Shown: positions 8,506 to 16,459, counted from the stretch's first letter. The stretch: 24,021 nucleotides of DNA from Oscillospiraceae bacterium (GCA_902802215.1 CADCLH010000009.1:1-24021); one strand, 5' to 3'. The notes: generated by a model not told the origin, from the letters alone. A program made the numbers and translations.

Positions 8506-9068
8506 ACGGACAGGCCCTCCTTTTGCAGATAGTTCCGCAGTTTCTCGCGGAGACGGAAAAGACGGACGGACGTTCGGTTGGCGCTGAAGCGCGTCGCGGC
8601 GGCGAGTTGCGCGACCGGATCGGCGAAGAAGTATCGCCGCACGAACAGGACGCGGTCCTCACGGTCGAGCGTTTCGAGAAAGCGGTTGATCGCCGCCGTC
8701 AGCTCCCGGCGCTCAAGCTCCGACTCAACATCCACGCCGGAGGGGATGCACTCCTCGAGCTCGTCCAGCACCAGATCATAGCTCCCGTTTCGCTTTGCCG
8801 CGGTATCCGCGCGGTATCGCTTGACCGCGAGATTCCGGGCGATCCGGCAGACGTAGCTGACGAGCGGGTCCGGGCGCTGCGGCGGGATGGTGTTCCACGC
8901 CGCGAGCCAGGTGTCGTTCAAGCACTCCTCCACGTCCAGTCGGTCGCGCAGGATGTTCCCCGCCGTCCGTCTGACGGCCGCGCCGTACTTCCGGTCAAGC
9001 TCCGTAACGGCCTGCTCCGAGCGCTCATAGAACAGGTCGAGGATGCCTTCGTCGTCCAAATGCCTCAC
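8502..9068 (-). CDS. Sigma-70 family (ECF-like) RNA polymerase sigma factor
   Basis: A 188-residue sigma factor with only regions 2 and 4. Region 2 (about 10-85) includes DVEECLNDTWLAAWNTI and SYVCRIARNLAVKRYR, matching the core-binding and -10 recognition helices. Region 4 (about 125-182) contains LDREDRVLFVRRYFF followed by a helix-turn-helix ending FRLREKLRNYLQKEG. It starts at GTG 9068, seven bases after GAGG. It is coupled to a membrane anti-sigma gene downstream. An ECF-type promoter directly upstream suggests that it drives its own operon. Confidence 0.92.
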   Translation of the reverse strand: MRHLDDEGILDLFYERSEQAVTELDRKYGAAVRRTAGNILRDRLDVEECLNDTWLAAWNTIPPQRPDPLVSYVCRIARNLAVKRYRADTAAKRNGSYDLVLDELEECIPSGVDVESELERRELTAAINRFLETLDREDRVLFVRRYFFADPVAQLAAATRFSANRTSVRLFRLREKLRNYLQKEGLSV

Positions 9069-9087
9069 GTCCTTTCCTCACCCTGTA

Positions 9088-9114
9088 TCTACGGATCGGG
9101 GGAGAAATCTTACA
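9088..9114 (-). promoter_or_regulatory. Candidate autoregulatory ECF promoter
   Basis: TGTAAG (9114-9109) and CGTAGA (9093-9088) on the minus strand, 15 bases apart, resemble the TGTAAC / CGTA promoters used by many ECF sigma factors. No good sigma-A promoter was seen in the same short interval. The autoregulation is inferred. Confidence 0.5.
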
Positions 9115-9124
9115 GTCTTTCGAC

Positions 9125-9157
9125 AAAAAATCCATCGGCTGAGCCGATGGATTTTTT
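9125..9157 (-). terminator. Strong intrinsic terminator after the PIG-L gene
   Basis: A perfect inverted repeat (stem 9125-9139 with 9143-9157, loop TGA) with a GC-rich core and A6/T6 ends lies three bases after the deacetylase stop. It can work on both strands; on the minus strand it ends the symporter-deacetylase operon immediately upstream of the sigma promoter. Confidence 0.88.
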
Positions 9158-9159
9158 CT

Positions 9160-9930
9160 TTATCGCCCCGCCTCGGGCAGACAGTGCATCTGCGTCACGC
9201 CCAGGACCCGGAAGCCCTCGGCGCTTCGGTGCCCGCTGCGAAGCCCGAACTCCGCCGCGCGCAGCCGCAGGTACAGGTTCACCGAACGGTACGCGCCGGA
9301 GTCCCAGGGGAACTGGCTTTTGTGGCACAGCAGCGCGTCGCGCTGGAGCGCGGTATAGCCCGTGGTGCCGAAATAGCGGTTGGGCTTTGCGGTCATGTAG
9401 AAGGCGACGGCCTTGACGTCCGCGCGCTTCGCCCCGTAGGCCTCCATGATCTCCCCGTAGGGGGCGAAAAGCGCCAGACGCCGGGCGGCCTCGCCGACGT
9501 TCAGGTGGTCCGTGTGGCACTCGCTCGTCACACAGGGGTCCGGCGCGAAGAGGATGTCCGGCTGCAGCTCGCCCACCGCGCGGGCCATGGCGGCAAAGAG
9601 CTCCTTTTCGTCGTAGAGCCCGCCGTCGGAGAAGGGCAGGAAGCGCCCGTCCTCGACGCCGAGCACCGCCGCCGCCGTCATGGATTCCCGGCGGCGGAGC
9701 TCCGCAAGCTGCTCCGGCGTCGTCCCGGCGGGAGCGTTTGCCAGCCCGAAGCGCCCGTCGGTGCAGATCAGGAAGGAGACCTGTTTGCCCATGGCGCAGA
9801 GCTTTGCGGCCGTCGCCCCGGCGCCCACCTCGATGTCGTCCGGGTGCGGGCCGATGAAGAGATAGCGTTCAAAGCTGTCCAGGCGCGGCAGCGGCGCCGC
9901 GAGCGCGGCGATCCGGGCGGTGAGGCTCAT
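9160..9930 (-). CDS. PIG-L/LmbE family deacetylase
   Basis: A 256-residue member of the zinc-dependent PIG-L (LmbE-like) family, which removes acetyl groups from N-acetylglucosamine-containing or related sugar conjugates. The zinc motif PHPDDIEVG (28-36) and the second His motif HTDH (139-142) are both present. No signal peptide is seen, so it should be cytoplasmic. ATG 9930 overlaps the stop of the upstream symporter gene (ATGA at 9927-9930), so the two are translationally coupled. The pairing suggests that the symporter imports an acetylated amino sugar or glycoside which this enzyme deacetylates. The exact substrate is not determined. Confidence 0.9.
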   Translation of the reverse strand: MSLTARIAALAAPLPRLDSFERYLFIGPHPDDIEVGAGATAAKLCAMGKQVSFLICTDGRFGLANAPAGTTPEQLAELRRRESMTAAAVLGVEDGRFLPFSDGGLYDEKELFAAMARAVGELQPDILFAPDPCVTSECHTDHLNVGEAARRLALFAPYGEIMEAYGAKRADVKAVAFYMTAKPNRYFGTTGYTALQRDALLCHKSQFPWDSGAYRSVNLYLRLRAAEFGLRSGHRSAEGFRVLGVTQMHCLPEAGR

Positions 9931-11417
9931 GCCTTCGCCGCCTCTCTGACCGAAAGCTCCCGGCAGATGCGCTCGTACTCGTCCTCGTCCAGCCGGTAGT
10001 ATTTTTTGTACAGGAGGTAGGCAACGAACATCAGCGCGCATGGCAGCACGGTCATCACCAGCAGCAGCCCGACGGACTGGCTGCGGGCCACGCCTTGCAG
10101 CAGCACGTCGATCTCGGCGCCCTTCTGCTCGGCGGTGATCAGGCCCTCGTTGGCCTGCTGCTCGAGAGAGGCGATGGAGTTGGTGTAGTGGATGATGTTG
10201 AAGCAGATGTAGGTGATGTTCGCGATCGCCACGGTCAGCGCCGAGGCCATCTTGGTCAGGAAGGGCCGCATGGAGCCGATGATGCCCTCGTCCCGGCTGC
10301 CGTGCTCGAGCTCGTTGTACTCCACCGTGTTCATGATGGAGATCATCAGGATCAGATAGAAGCCGAACTGTCCGATGTTTGCCAGCATATAGCCCAGGGT
10401 GATGAGGATGAACTTGAGGCTGACGCCGTTTCCGGAGGGCAGCAGCAGTCCGGGGACCAGCATCAGCACATAGCCGACGCCCGCGATGGCCATCAGGGCG
10501 TCCATCAGCTTCTTGCGGGTGTGCCTGCGCGACAGGGCGGGATAGGCGATCATCAGAAAGGCCGTGACCGCCATGCCCACCATCTGGAAGATCGTGAACA
10601 GGCCGCCCTCGTAGCCGAACTCCACATAGATGTAGGTCTGGCCGACGCCGGAGAGCACAATGCCGTTGCCGATCTCCTGCAACAGGAAGATCAGCGAGAT
10701 CCACAGCAGCTGATCGTTGCCGGTGATGGTGCCGACGATCTTTTTGAAGCTCACGGGCGGCACGGGGTCGGCATTGCAGTCGCGCTGCTCGATCACGCCG
10801 AAGACCGTGAAGGCCAGAAACAGCGGCCCCAAAATGGCGATGATGGTCGCCACCGCGCCGTAGGCCGTGACGGCGTCGCCGCCTATGGCGTTGCTGCCCG
10901 CGGTGAGCATGGGGATCAGCGAGGCCGCCAGCACGCCGCCGATGCCCGCGAAAAGGGTCGCGCGCGAGGTGTACTGATTGCGGGTGTCGGCGTCGGAGCT
11001 CAGCGCGGGCACCATGCCCCAGTAGGCGATATCGTGCATGGTGTAGGTGATGCTGTAGAGGAAGTAGATGACGCCGAAGAACGCCACAAAGCTCCAGCCC
11101 TGAAGCCGGACGTTGAACGCGGCCCAGATCACCACGGAGGTCGTCAGGATGCCGATCACCAGCCAGGGCTTGAACTTGCCCCAGCGGGTGCGGGTGCGCT
11201 CGATGATGTTGCCCATCACGGGGTCGTTGAGGGCGTCGAAGACGCGGGCCGCGACCATGATGGCCGTGATGGCCGACACCTGCGCGGCCGTCAGCCTGTG
11301 CGTGAAAAGGACAAACGTGAGCAGGTAGCTGGTGACAAGGTTGTAAATCATATCCCGCCCCACCGTACCGAGCGGGAACATGATCAGGTTTCTCTTTTTG
11401 ACGGCGTTCTCGTCCAT
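9927..11417 (-). CDS. GPH-family (MelB-like) sugar:cation symporter
   Basis: A 496-residue membrane protein of the glycoside-pentoside-hexuronide:cation symporter family in the MFS superfamily, with about 12 helices. The family motif is clear near the N-terminus: FDALNDPVMGNIIERTRTRWGK followed by FKPWL, including the Asp used for cation coupling in MelB. It ends in a short charged tail. ATG 11417 is chosen because AAGGGG lies just upstream and the predicted promoter lies between it and the longer alternative start at 11462. It heads a two-gene operon with the PIG-L deacetylase. A 16-bp palindrome overlaps the promoter and suggests repressor control. Confidence 0.92.
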   Translation of the reverse strand: MDENAVKKRNLIMFPLGTVGRDMIYNLVTSYLLTFVLFTHRLTAAQVSAITAIMVAARVFDALNDPVMGNIIERTRTRWGKFKPWLVIGILTTSVVIWAAFNVRLQGWSFVAFFGVIYFLYSITYTMHDIAYWGMVPALSSDADTRNQYTSRATLFAGIGGVLAASLIPMLTAGSNAIGGDAVTAYGAVATIIAILGPLFLAFTVFGVIEQRDCNADPVPPVSFKKIVGTITGNDQLLWISLIFLLQEIGNGIVLSGVGQTYIYVEFGYEGGLFTIFQMVGMAVTAFLMIAYPALSRRHTRKKLMDALMAIAGVGYVLMLVPGLLLPSGNGVSLKFILITLGYMLANIGQFGFYLILMISIMNTVEYNELEHGSRDEGIIGSMRPFLTKMASALTVAIANITYICFNIIHYTNSIASLEQQANEGLITAEQKGAEIDVLLQGVARSQSVGLLLVMTVLPCALMFVAYLLYKKYYRLDEDEYERICRELSVREAAKA

Positions 11418-11450
11418 AGGCTCAACCCCTTTTGGTCGTATGATGAGATT

Positions 11451-11479
11451 ATCATATACCATTTCCCGGGAAATGAAAA
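11451..11479 (-). promoter_or_regulatory. Promoter with overlapping perfect palindrome, candidate operator
   Basis: A 16-bp perfect palindrome, CATTTCCCGGGAAATG, occupies 11460-11475. A -10-like TATGAT lies just downstream (11456-11451) and a weak -35-like TTTTCA at 11479-11474 overlaps its far end. A palindrome between and over promoter boxes is a typical repressor operator. No regulator gene lies next to this operon, so a regulator elsewhere is inferred. Confidence 0.5.
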
Positions 11480-11497
11480 GACCCGCTTCACAAAGAT

Positions 11498-11525
11498 CAT
11501 CGCCCCGTCTTCTGACGGGGCGATG
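11498..11525 (-). terminator. Terminator of the isocitrate dehydrogenase gene
   Basis: A perfect 12-bp stem CATCGCCCCGTC / GACGGGGCGATG with a four-base loop lies about 16 bases after the dehydrogenase stop on the minus strand, followed by ATCTTTG. The stem is strong and the U tract short. Confidence 0.75.
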
Positions 11526-11541
11526 AAAAGCTTTCGGATAT

Positions 11542-12774
11542 TCAGCCCTCGGGCCACTCCTTCTCGATGTCCTGCTCGAGCTTGGCCCGGGTCAGGGCGA
11601 TGAACTGGTGCCCGGTCACGACCAGGGGATCGGGCTTGGAGGTGATCTTCGCGAGGTCGGCGGTCATGATGCCGCGGGCCTCGATGACGTTCGCCGCGGC
11701 CTCGCAGATCATGCGGCCGAAGCGCTGCAGCTTCTCGTTGCCGTCGAGCTCGCCGCGCTTTTCGAGTCCGCCGCCCCAGGTGTAGATCAGGGCCATGGGG
11801 TTGGTGGAGACGACCTCCCCCTGGAGGTAGCGGTAGTAGTGACGGCGCACCGTGCCGTGCGCGGCCTCGAACTCGAACTTCCCGTCGGGGGAGACCAGCA
11901 CGGAGGTCATCATCGCGTTCGAGCCGTAGGCGGTGGCGAGCATATCGCTCATCACGTCGCCGTCGTAGTTGTGGGTGGCCCAGACGTAGCCGCCGCGGGA
12001 CTTGATCGCGCGGGACACCGCGTCGTCGATCAGGCAGTACTCGTACTTGATGCCGGCGGCGGTGAACTTCTCGATGAACTCGTCCAGATAGATGCGCTTG
12101 AAGATGTCCTTGAACTCGCGGTCATAGACCTTGGAGATCGTGTCCTTGGAGGAGAAGAGCAGATCCTGCCGGATGCTCAGCGCGTACTGCATGCAGGTGC
12201 GCGCGAAGCCCTCGATGGAGCGGTCCAGGTTGTGCATGCCGGAGGCGACGCCGGGTTCCCTGAAGTCGAACACGAGCTGGCGCACCTCTTCCCCTTCCTC
12301 GGGGGTATAGACGAGCTCGACCTTGCCGGGCTTTTGGATCTGCATCTCGGTGGCGCGGTAGACGTCGCCGTAGGCGTGGCGGGCCAGCGTGATCGGCTTT
12401 TTCCAGGTCTTGACCAGCGGCTCGATCCCGTCGATCAGGATGGGCGTGCGGAACACCGTGCCGTCAAGGATGCTGCGGATGGTGGCGTTCGGGCTCTTGT
12501 ACATCTTCTTGAGGTTGAACTCCTGCATCCGCTCGAGGTTCGCGGTGATCGTGGCGCACTTGACCGCCACGCCGTATTTCTTTGTGGCCATCGCGGAGTC
12601 GATCGTGACCTGATCCGCGGTCGCGTCGCGGCTGCGGATGTTCAGGTCGAAGTATTCCTCCTTGAGCTCGACAAAGGGCTCGACCAGCTGTCTCTTGACC
12701 TCTTTCCAGAGGATGCCGGCCATTTCGTCCCCGTCCATCTCCACGATGGGCGTCGTCATTTGAATCTTTTCCAT
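11542..12774 (-). CDS. icd: NADP-dependent isocitrate dehydrogenase (eukaryote-like subfamily)
   Basis: A 410-residue enzyme oxidising isocitrate to 2-oxoglutarate with reduction of NADP+. It is the homodimeric type related to human IDH1, not the E. coli type. Substrate residues are in place: NATIRSILDGTVFR, LARHAYGDVYRAT with the catalytic Tyr, SSKDTISK with the catalytic Lys, and metal-binding Asp residues in NYDGDVMSD. AHGTVRRHYY retains the Arg-His pair that favours NADP. ATG 12774 is chosen over nearby ATG 12780 because AGGAG is seven bases upstream. It is probably monocistronic, with its own promoter and terminator, and likely supplies 2-oxoglutarate for glutamate synthesis. Confidence 0.96.
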   Translation of the reverse strand: MEKIQMTTPIVEMDGDEMAGILWKEVKRQLVEPFVELKEEYFDLNIRSRDATADQVTIDSAMATKKYGVAVKCATITANLERMQEFNLKKMYKSPNATIRSILDGTVFRTPILIDGIEPLVKTWKKPITLARHAYGDVYRATEMQIQKPGKVELVYTPEEGEEVRQLVFDFREPGVASGMHNLDRSIEGFARTCMQYALSIRQDLLFSSKDTISKVYDREFKDIFKRIYLDEFIEKFTAAGIKYEYCLIDDAVSRAIKSRGGYVWATHNYDGDVMSDMLATAYGSNAMMTSVLVSPDGKFEFEAAHGTVRRHYYRYLQGEVVSTNPMALIYTWGGGLEKRGELDGNEKLQRFGRMICEAAANVIEARGIMTADLAKITSKPDPLVVTGHQFIALTRAKLEQDIEKEWPEG

Positions 12775-12835
12775 GTGCATGCTCCTGTTCTGTTCCGTGA
12801 TACGGCACGGCGCGGCCGTGCGTTTTCCCTTCCTG

Positions 12836-12853
12836 CGCCTCCCCGCGGAGGCG
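12836..12853 (-). repeat. Leader hairpin at the 5' end of the icd transcript
   Basis: CGCCTCC / GGAGGCG pair around a four-base loop at about the predicted transcript start. A stem at the extreme 5' end could stabilise the mRNA; no ligand-binding element is recognised. Confidence 0.35.
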
Positions 12854-12860
12854 TGATTGC

Positions 12861-12889
12861 AGTATAACATCGCGCGCCCTGCGATTCAA
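12861..12889 (-). promoter_or_regulatory. Promoter of icd
   Basis: TTGAAT (12889-12884) and TATACT (12866-12861) on the minus strand are exactly 17 bases apart, a good sigma-A promoter. It lies between the coiled-coil gene and icd, so icd can be transcribed independently. Confidence 0.7.
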
Positions 12890-12914
12890 GCGGATTCTTG
12901 CGCGGCGGCGCGCT

Positions 12915-13370
12915 TCAGCCGCGGCCTCTGAGGCGCTCCCGGAGCGAGCGGATCGTCCTCTCCTGCTCCGCGATGCGTTCCTCCGACGCCCGCAGCTGCC
13001 GATCCTTCTCCTGAAGGACGGGCTTGATCTGCCGGAAGCGCTCGAAGAGAAGGTTCACCTGTTCCTCGAGCCTGCCCTTGTCCGCCTGCTCCGATCCGGC
13101 TTCGGCGAGCTCCCGCTCCAGCCTTTGCAGCGCGGCGTCCTTCTCGGCCAGAACGGCGGTCTTTTCGGCCAGAGCCGCGTCGACGGCCTCCTCCCGCTCA
13201 CGCTGTTCCTTCATGGTCTTCCCGATCCGGGTGAGACTCTCCTTGAGCGTTTGATTCTCCTGCTCCAGCTCCTCCAGACGCTTCTTTGCCGCCTCACAGC
13301 TTCTCGCCTGCGCCCGGAACAGCTCCAGCAGCTCCCGCCGGTTCAGTTTTTGCAGTTCCCTGTCCGTCAT
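12915..13370 (-). CDS. Coiled-coil hypothetical protein
   Basis: A 151-residue soluble protein that is almost entirely predicted coiled coil, rich in Glu, Arg, Leu and Lys with heptad-like spacing from about residue 25 to the end. The N-terminal stretch LQKLNRRELLELFRAQ resembles a short conserved leader found on several uncharacterised clostridial coiled-coil proteins. No enzymatic motif, signal peptide or membrane segment is seen. GGAGC about nine bases upstream supports the ATG at 13370, and a plausible promoter lies about 70 bases upstream. A role in a complex or cell-structure scaffold is possible but unsupported by the neighbours. Confidence 0.75.
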   Translation of the reverse strand: MTDRELQKLNRRELLELFRAQARSCEAAKKRLEELEQENQTLKESLTRIGKTMKEQREREEAVDAALAEKTAVLAEKDAALQRLERELAEAGSEQADKGRLEEQVNLLFERFRQIKPVLQEKDRQLRASEERIAEQERTIRSLRERLRGRG

Positions 13371-13421
13371 ATCGCTCTGCTCCGCTCTGTTCGGTAGTGG
13401 TTAAAAAAGAAAGTCATATAG

Positions 13422-13435
13422 TTACATTTTTGTAA
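13422..13435. promoter_or_regulatory. Small palindrome upstream of the coiled-coil gene
   Basis: TTACA-TTTT-TGTAA is a perfect inverted repeat just downstream of a minus-strand promoter-like pair (TTGCAC at 13468-13463 and TATACT at 13446-13441, 16 bases apart). Its position in the leader fits an operator, but the AT-rich sequence could occur by chance. Confidence 0.3.
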
Positions 13436-13502
13436 TAATCAGTATAGCACAGGCGCCGCCTCAGTGCAAGCGCTTTTTGCGGCACGGTGCGAAACGAACG
13501 CA

Positions 13503-13523
13503 CCCCGCCGAAGTCCGGCGGGG
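13503..13523 (-). terminator. Terminator of the ABC exporter operon
   Basis: CCCCGCCG (13503-13510) and CGGCGGGG (13516-13523) form an 8-bp GC stem about 40 bases after the permease stop. The following minus-strand sequence (TGCGTTCGTTTC) is only weakly T-rich. Confidence 0.6.
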
Positions 13524-13565
13524 CGCGTATGGGTTTTGATTATGTTCGGGTGAACCGCGCCTGGT

Positions 13566-15041
13566 TCAGCGCTTGTCCTTGTCGATAAACTCCAGCGTGA
13601 TCGTGGCGAGGGAGGCGAAGACAACGATGAACAGCGCCAGACGCAGCCAGTAGTGCTCGACGTTTTGCTTTGTGTACTCATATTCCGGCTTGATGCTGCC
13701 CTCGGCGGCCTTCTCCTGCAGGACGACCCGGACTCTCTCGACGCCCAGTTTGGCCTGCAGCTCGGCGACCGTCATTTTGATCGGGAAGGTCTTGTCGCGC
13801 ACCGCCTCAATATTGCCGTCGGCCAGCAGGATATCCAGGATCTCGCCCACCGAGCGTGTGATCGTCACCTCGCGGTCCCGGTACTGATCCAGCAGCCCGT
13901 TTTCCACGGCCGTGTCGATCAGATCGCCCAGGCTCGTCTCCCCCCGGAAGGCTGTCTGGCTCAGAGCCTCGACCGAGCTCTCGTCCTTCCGCAGCTCTTC
14001 CAGCAGGGGGCCGAGCAGCGACGTGCGCGACATGCTGCCGTCCGCCTGGTTTGAGACATAGAGCTCGCCGCTGTCCAGCATTGTCAGCGCCTGGTACATG
14101 TTGAGCGTCGCGCCGATCTCCACGTCGCGGATGTTCTTTGCCGCGGGGTTTGTGTCGTCATGCAGAAAGTCGATCACCTGTCCCATCGTGACCGAGATCG
14201 AGACCTCCTGATCCCGGAGCTCATGCGCCAGATCCGAATTGCTGTTGACGAGGTCCAGCACCTGGCCCACGGTGAGATTGCCGCTGAGCTCCGTGTTGCC
14301 CATGGCCTGCACCTTGTTCCACAGGGCGACCATGGGGCGTTTGTTGTAATCGGACTGGGCGGCGACCACGTTCATGCCCGGCGCGGAGATCGTGAGCGAC
14401 ATCAGCGGACGGGTAAAGTCCGGCAGTGCGATCATGCCGCCGGAGAACACGAGCTGGAAGATCAGCACGAAGGGGATGACCGTCATGGCCGCGGTGGTGG
14501 TGCGGGCCAGCGTGGAGATCCACAGGGCCATCATATCCGCGGCAAAGGTGATCAGAAACACCGAAAAGCCGAACTCCACAAGAAACCATTTTGTGAACAG
14601 CGGCCTGCACAGGTCGAAACGCAAGCCGACCATCTTCAGCACGTACAGCGTGACGCCCGTCTGAAGCAGGCACAGCACGGCCTGATAGATCATGTGCGCA
14701 ATGACGTAGGCGCTGATGTGCATGCCGGAGCGGTGCTCGCGCTTGATGACGTCGCGCTCGCGGCAGATGACCTGGACGGAGTTGAAGCAGCCGTTCCAGA
14801 TGCAGACCATCACCAGCGAGAAGGACCCCATGAGCGTGCCCTCCATGGTCTGGAACATGCTCGCGCTCGTCACCATGCCCACGAGACCCGCGACAAAGGC
14901 CGCCATCGGCAGCACCTTCCAGTCGCTCTGGTAGATGAACATGCGCAGGAATTTTCCGAGGTAGATCAGGATCTGCCCCTTGCGGCCGTGATAGCGCACG
15001 GTGATATTGCGCCTGGCGGTCTTTTCCATTGTCTCAGCCAT
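13566..15041 (-). CDS. ABC-2 type permease with a large repeat-containing outer loop
   Basis: A 491-residue membrane protein with about five hydrophobic segments in the first 215 residues, a hydrophilic region of about 240 residues, and a final helix near 464-483. The layout resembles ABCG/ABC-2 permeases, in which the loop before the last helix faces outside. That loop contains about seven repeats of roughly 28 residues with pattern [TS]-hydrophobic-G-[QED]-x-[LI]-D, usually ending in RD-x-[ED]-[VI]-x-I. ATG 15041 follows GGAGG by six bases and overlaps the ATPase stop by eight bases, so the two are coupled and should form one exporter. The cargo is unknown. It is not the bacitracin- or MacB-type permease. 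Confidence 0.85.
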   Translation of the reverse strand: MAETMEKTARRNITVRYHGRKGQILIYLGKFLRMFIYQSDWKVLPMAAFVAGLVGMVTSASMFQTMEGTLMGSFSLVMVCIWNGCFNSVQVICRERDVIKREHRSGMHISAYVIAHMIYQAVLCLLQTGVTLYVLKMVGLRFDLCRPLFTKWFLVEFGFSVFLITFAADMMALWISTLARTTTAAMTVIPFVLIFQLVFSGGMIALPDFTRPLMSLTISAPGMNVVAAQSDYNKRPMVALWNKVQAMGNTELSGNLTVGQVLDLVNSNSDLAHELRDQEVSISVTMGQVIDFLHDDTNPAAKNIRDVEIGATLNMYQALTMLDSGELYVSNQADGSMSRTSLLGPLLEELRKDESSVEALSQTAFRGETSLGDLIDTAVENGLLDQYRDREVTITRSVGEILDILLADGNIEAVRDKTFPIKMTVAELQAKLGVERVRVVLQEKAAEGSIKPEYEYTKQNVEHYWLRLALFIVVFASLATITLEFIDKDKR

Positions 15042-16416
15042 GCTGCACCTCCGCATAGCGCATCACAAATTCGTCCGCCAGACCCTCGCCGCCCTCTTCC
15101 TTCCGGTTGACGGCCTTGACGATCTCCTCCATCCGCTCGCGGCCGAAGAACTGCCGCGCGCCCTCGACGCTGCCGTACCAGGCCAGACGGCCCGTGCGGG
15201 CCGAGTCCTTCGCCAGGATGATGACGTCGTCGAACAGGTCGATCACGCGGTCGGGCGTGTGGGTGATCGCGATGACGATCTTCCCCGAGTCGGCGATCTT
15301 CCGAAGCTGCACGAAGAGCTCCCTCGCCATGACGCCGTCAAGGCCGGAGTCCGGCTCGTCCAGGATGAACAGCGAGGGGTTGGAGATAAACTCCATCGAG
15401 ATGGACAGGCGCTTTCTCTGGCCGCCGGAGAGCTTTTCGACGAGGTGATCCTGCACGGGCGTCAGGCCGAAGATCTCCATGACCTCCTCCACGCGCGCCC
15501 GGCGCTGTCTGGCGTCGACGTCCTTGGGCAGGCGCAGCTTCGCCGCGTCCAGCAGCGTGGCGAGCACCGTGTCCTTGCCGCGCATCATGTCCGACTGCGG
15601 CACAAAGCCCACGTCGTACTTCATCTTGTCGTACTGGGTGTACATGTTCGTCCCGTTGAGCAGGATCTCCGCCTTTGCCTGCTCGTAGCCGTTGATGGCG
15701 TTGACAAAGGTGGTCTTGCCCGCGCCGGAGCCGCCCAGCAGCAGCACCATATGGCCCTGCGGGATGCTCATGTGGATGTCCCGCAGCAGCACTTTCTTGT
15801 GCAGGAACTCCCACGCGCTGCGCTCCTTCAGGTTCACGGTCAGGCCCTCGTCCATGACGGCGGCCCTGCCGCTGGTGGCGAGGCGCGCCATCTCGGCCTT
15901 GATGTCCTCCACCTTCCAGGAGGGCTGGTACTCCTTGTTGAAGCCCCAGATCAGCGCCGGGATCGTTTCATACGGAGCGACAAGCCACAGCAGCACCCAG
16001 AGCTTTTTTCTCCCGTAGATCTCGCACAGGCCGGAAAAGATGCGTGCTGCATAGATGATCTCCACCAGCATCACGACCGTCAGCAGCACCATCATCAGGT
16101 TCGAGGTGTTGCCGTTGATCCCCGACGACATGCCGGTCACGCCCGCGAGGACGCTGAATACCGTGACGCCGAAATCGGTCAGGCAGTAGATGCGTCCCTC
16201 CGGCTCCCGGTTGGCGCAGCAGGCGAGCTTGTATTCGCGCACCCAGGGGATCAGCGCGTTCCAGCCCTTGACGCCGGACTTCTCCAGCACCTTCCACACG
16301 CCGGCGATGTACAGCGCCTTGAGCACGGCGAGCCAGGGATTGGAGGAATCGAGCAGGACCATCAACACAATGCTCAGGGGATTGTCCATCGGTACGACAC
16401 TTCCAGCGTAGTTCAC
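15034..16416 (-). CDS. ABC transporter ATPase fused to an N-terminal DUF5684-like membrane domain
   Basis: A 460-residue protein. The first ~160 residues hold about four hydrophobic segments and the sequence GVWKVLEKSGVKGWNALIPW, typical of DUF5684-like membrane domains. The rest is an ABC ATPase: Walker A GGSGAGKTT (228-236), Q-loop Gln274, signature LSGGQ (329-333), Walker B LFILDEPDSGLD (349-360) and switch His386. The sequence is closest in style to ABCG-type exporters. The GTG at 16416 is chosen as start because AAGGAGGG lies about six bases before it; the longer open frame to 16497 would cover the promoter. It overlaps the permease gene and forms its energy-coupling partner. Confidence 0.9.
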   Translation of the reverse strand: MNYAGSVVPMDNPLSIVLMVLLDSSNPWLAVLKALYIAGVWKVLEKSGVKGWNALIPWVREYKLACCANREPEGRIYCLTDFGVTVFSVLAGVTGMSSGINGNTSNLMMVLLTVVMLVEIIYAARIFSGLCEIYGRKKLWVLLWLVAPYETIPALIWGFNKEYQPSWKVEDIKAEMARLATSGRAAVMDEGLTVNLKERSAWEFLHKKVLLRDIHMSIPQGHMVLLLGGSGAGKTTFVNAINGYEQAKAEILLNGTNMYTQYDKMKYDVGFVPQSDMMRGKDTVLATLLDAAKLRLPKDVDARQRRARVEEVMEIFGLTPVQDHLVEKLSGGQRKRLSISMEFISNPSLFILDEPDSGLDGVMARELFVQLRKIADSGKIVIAITHTPDRVIDLFDDVIILAKDSARTGRLAWYGSVEGARQFFGRERMEEIVKAVNRKEEGGEGLADEFVMRYAEVQHG

Positions 16417-16459
16417 TTGCTTCCCTCCTTGAATCATTATTTGCATTGTCTTTTGTTTG

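Noticed and set aside
11968..11973. His at the position where many NADP-isocitrate dehydrogenases have Lys in ACKNYDGDV
   Set aside because: That Lys is not the catalytic one; the catalytic Lys lies in the STKNT-like motif, present here as SSKDT, and Tyr, Arg and Asp active-site residues are intact. The enzyme is probably active.
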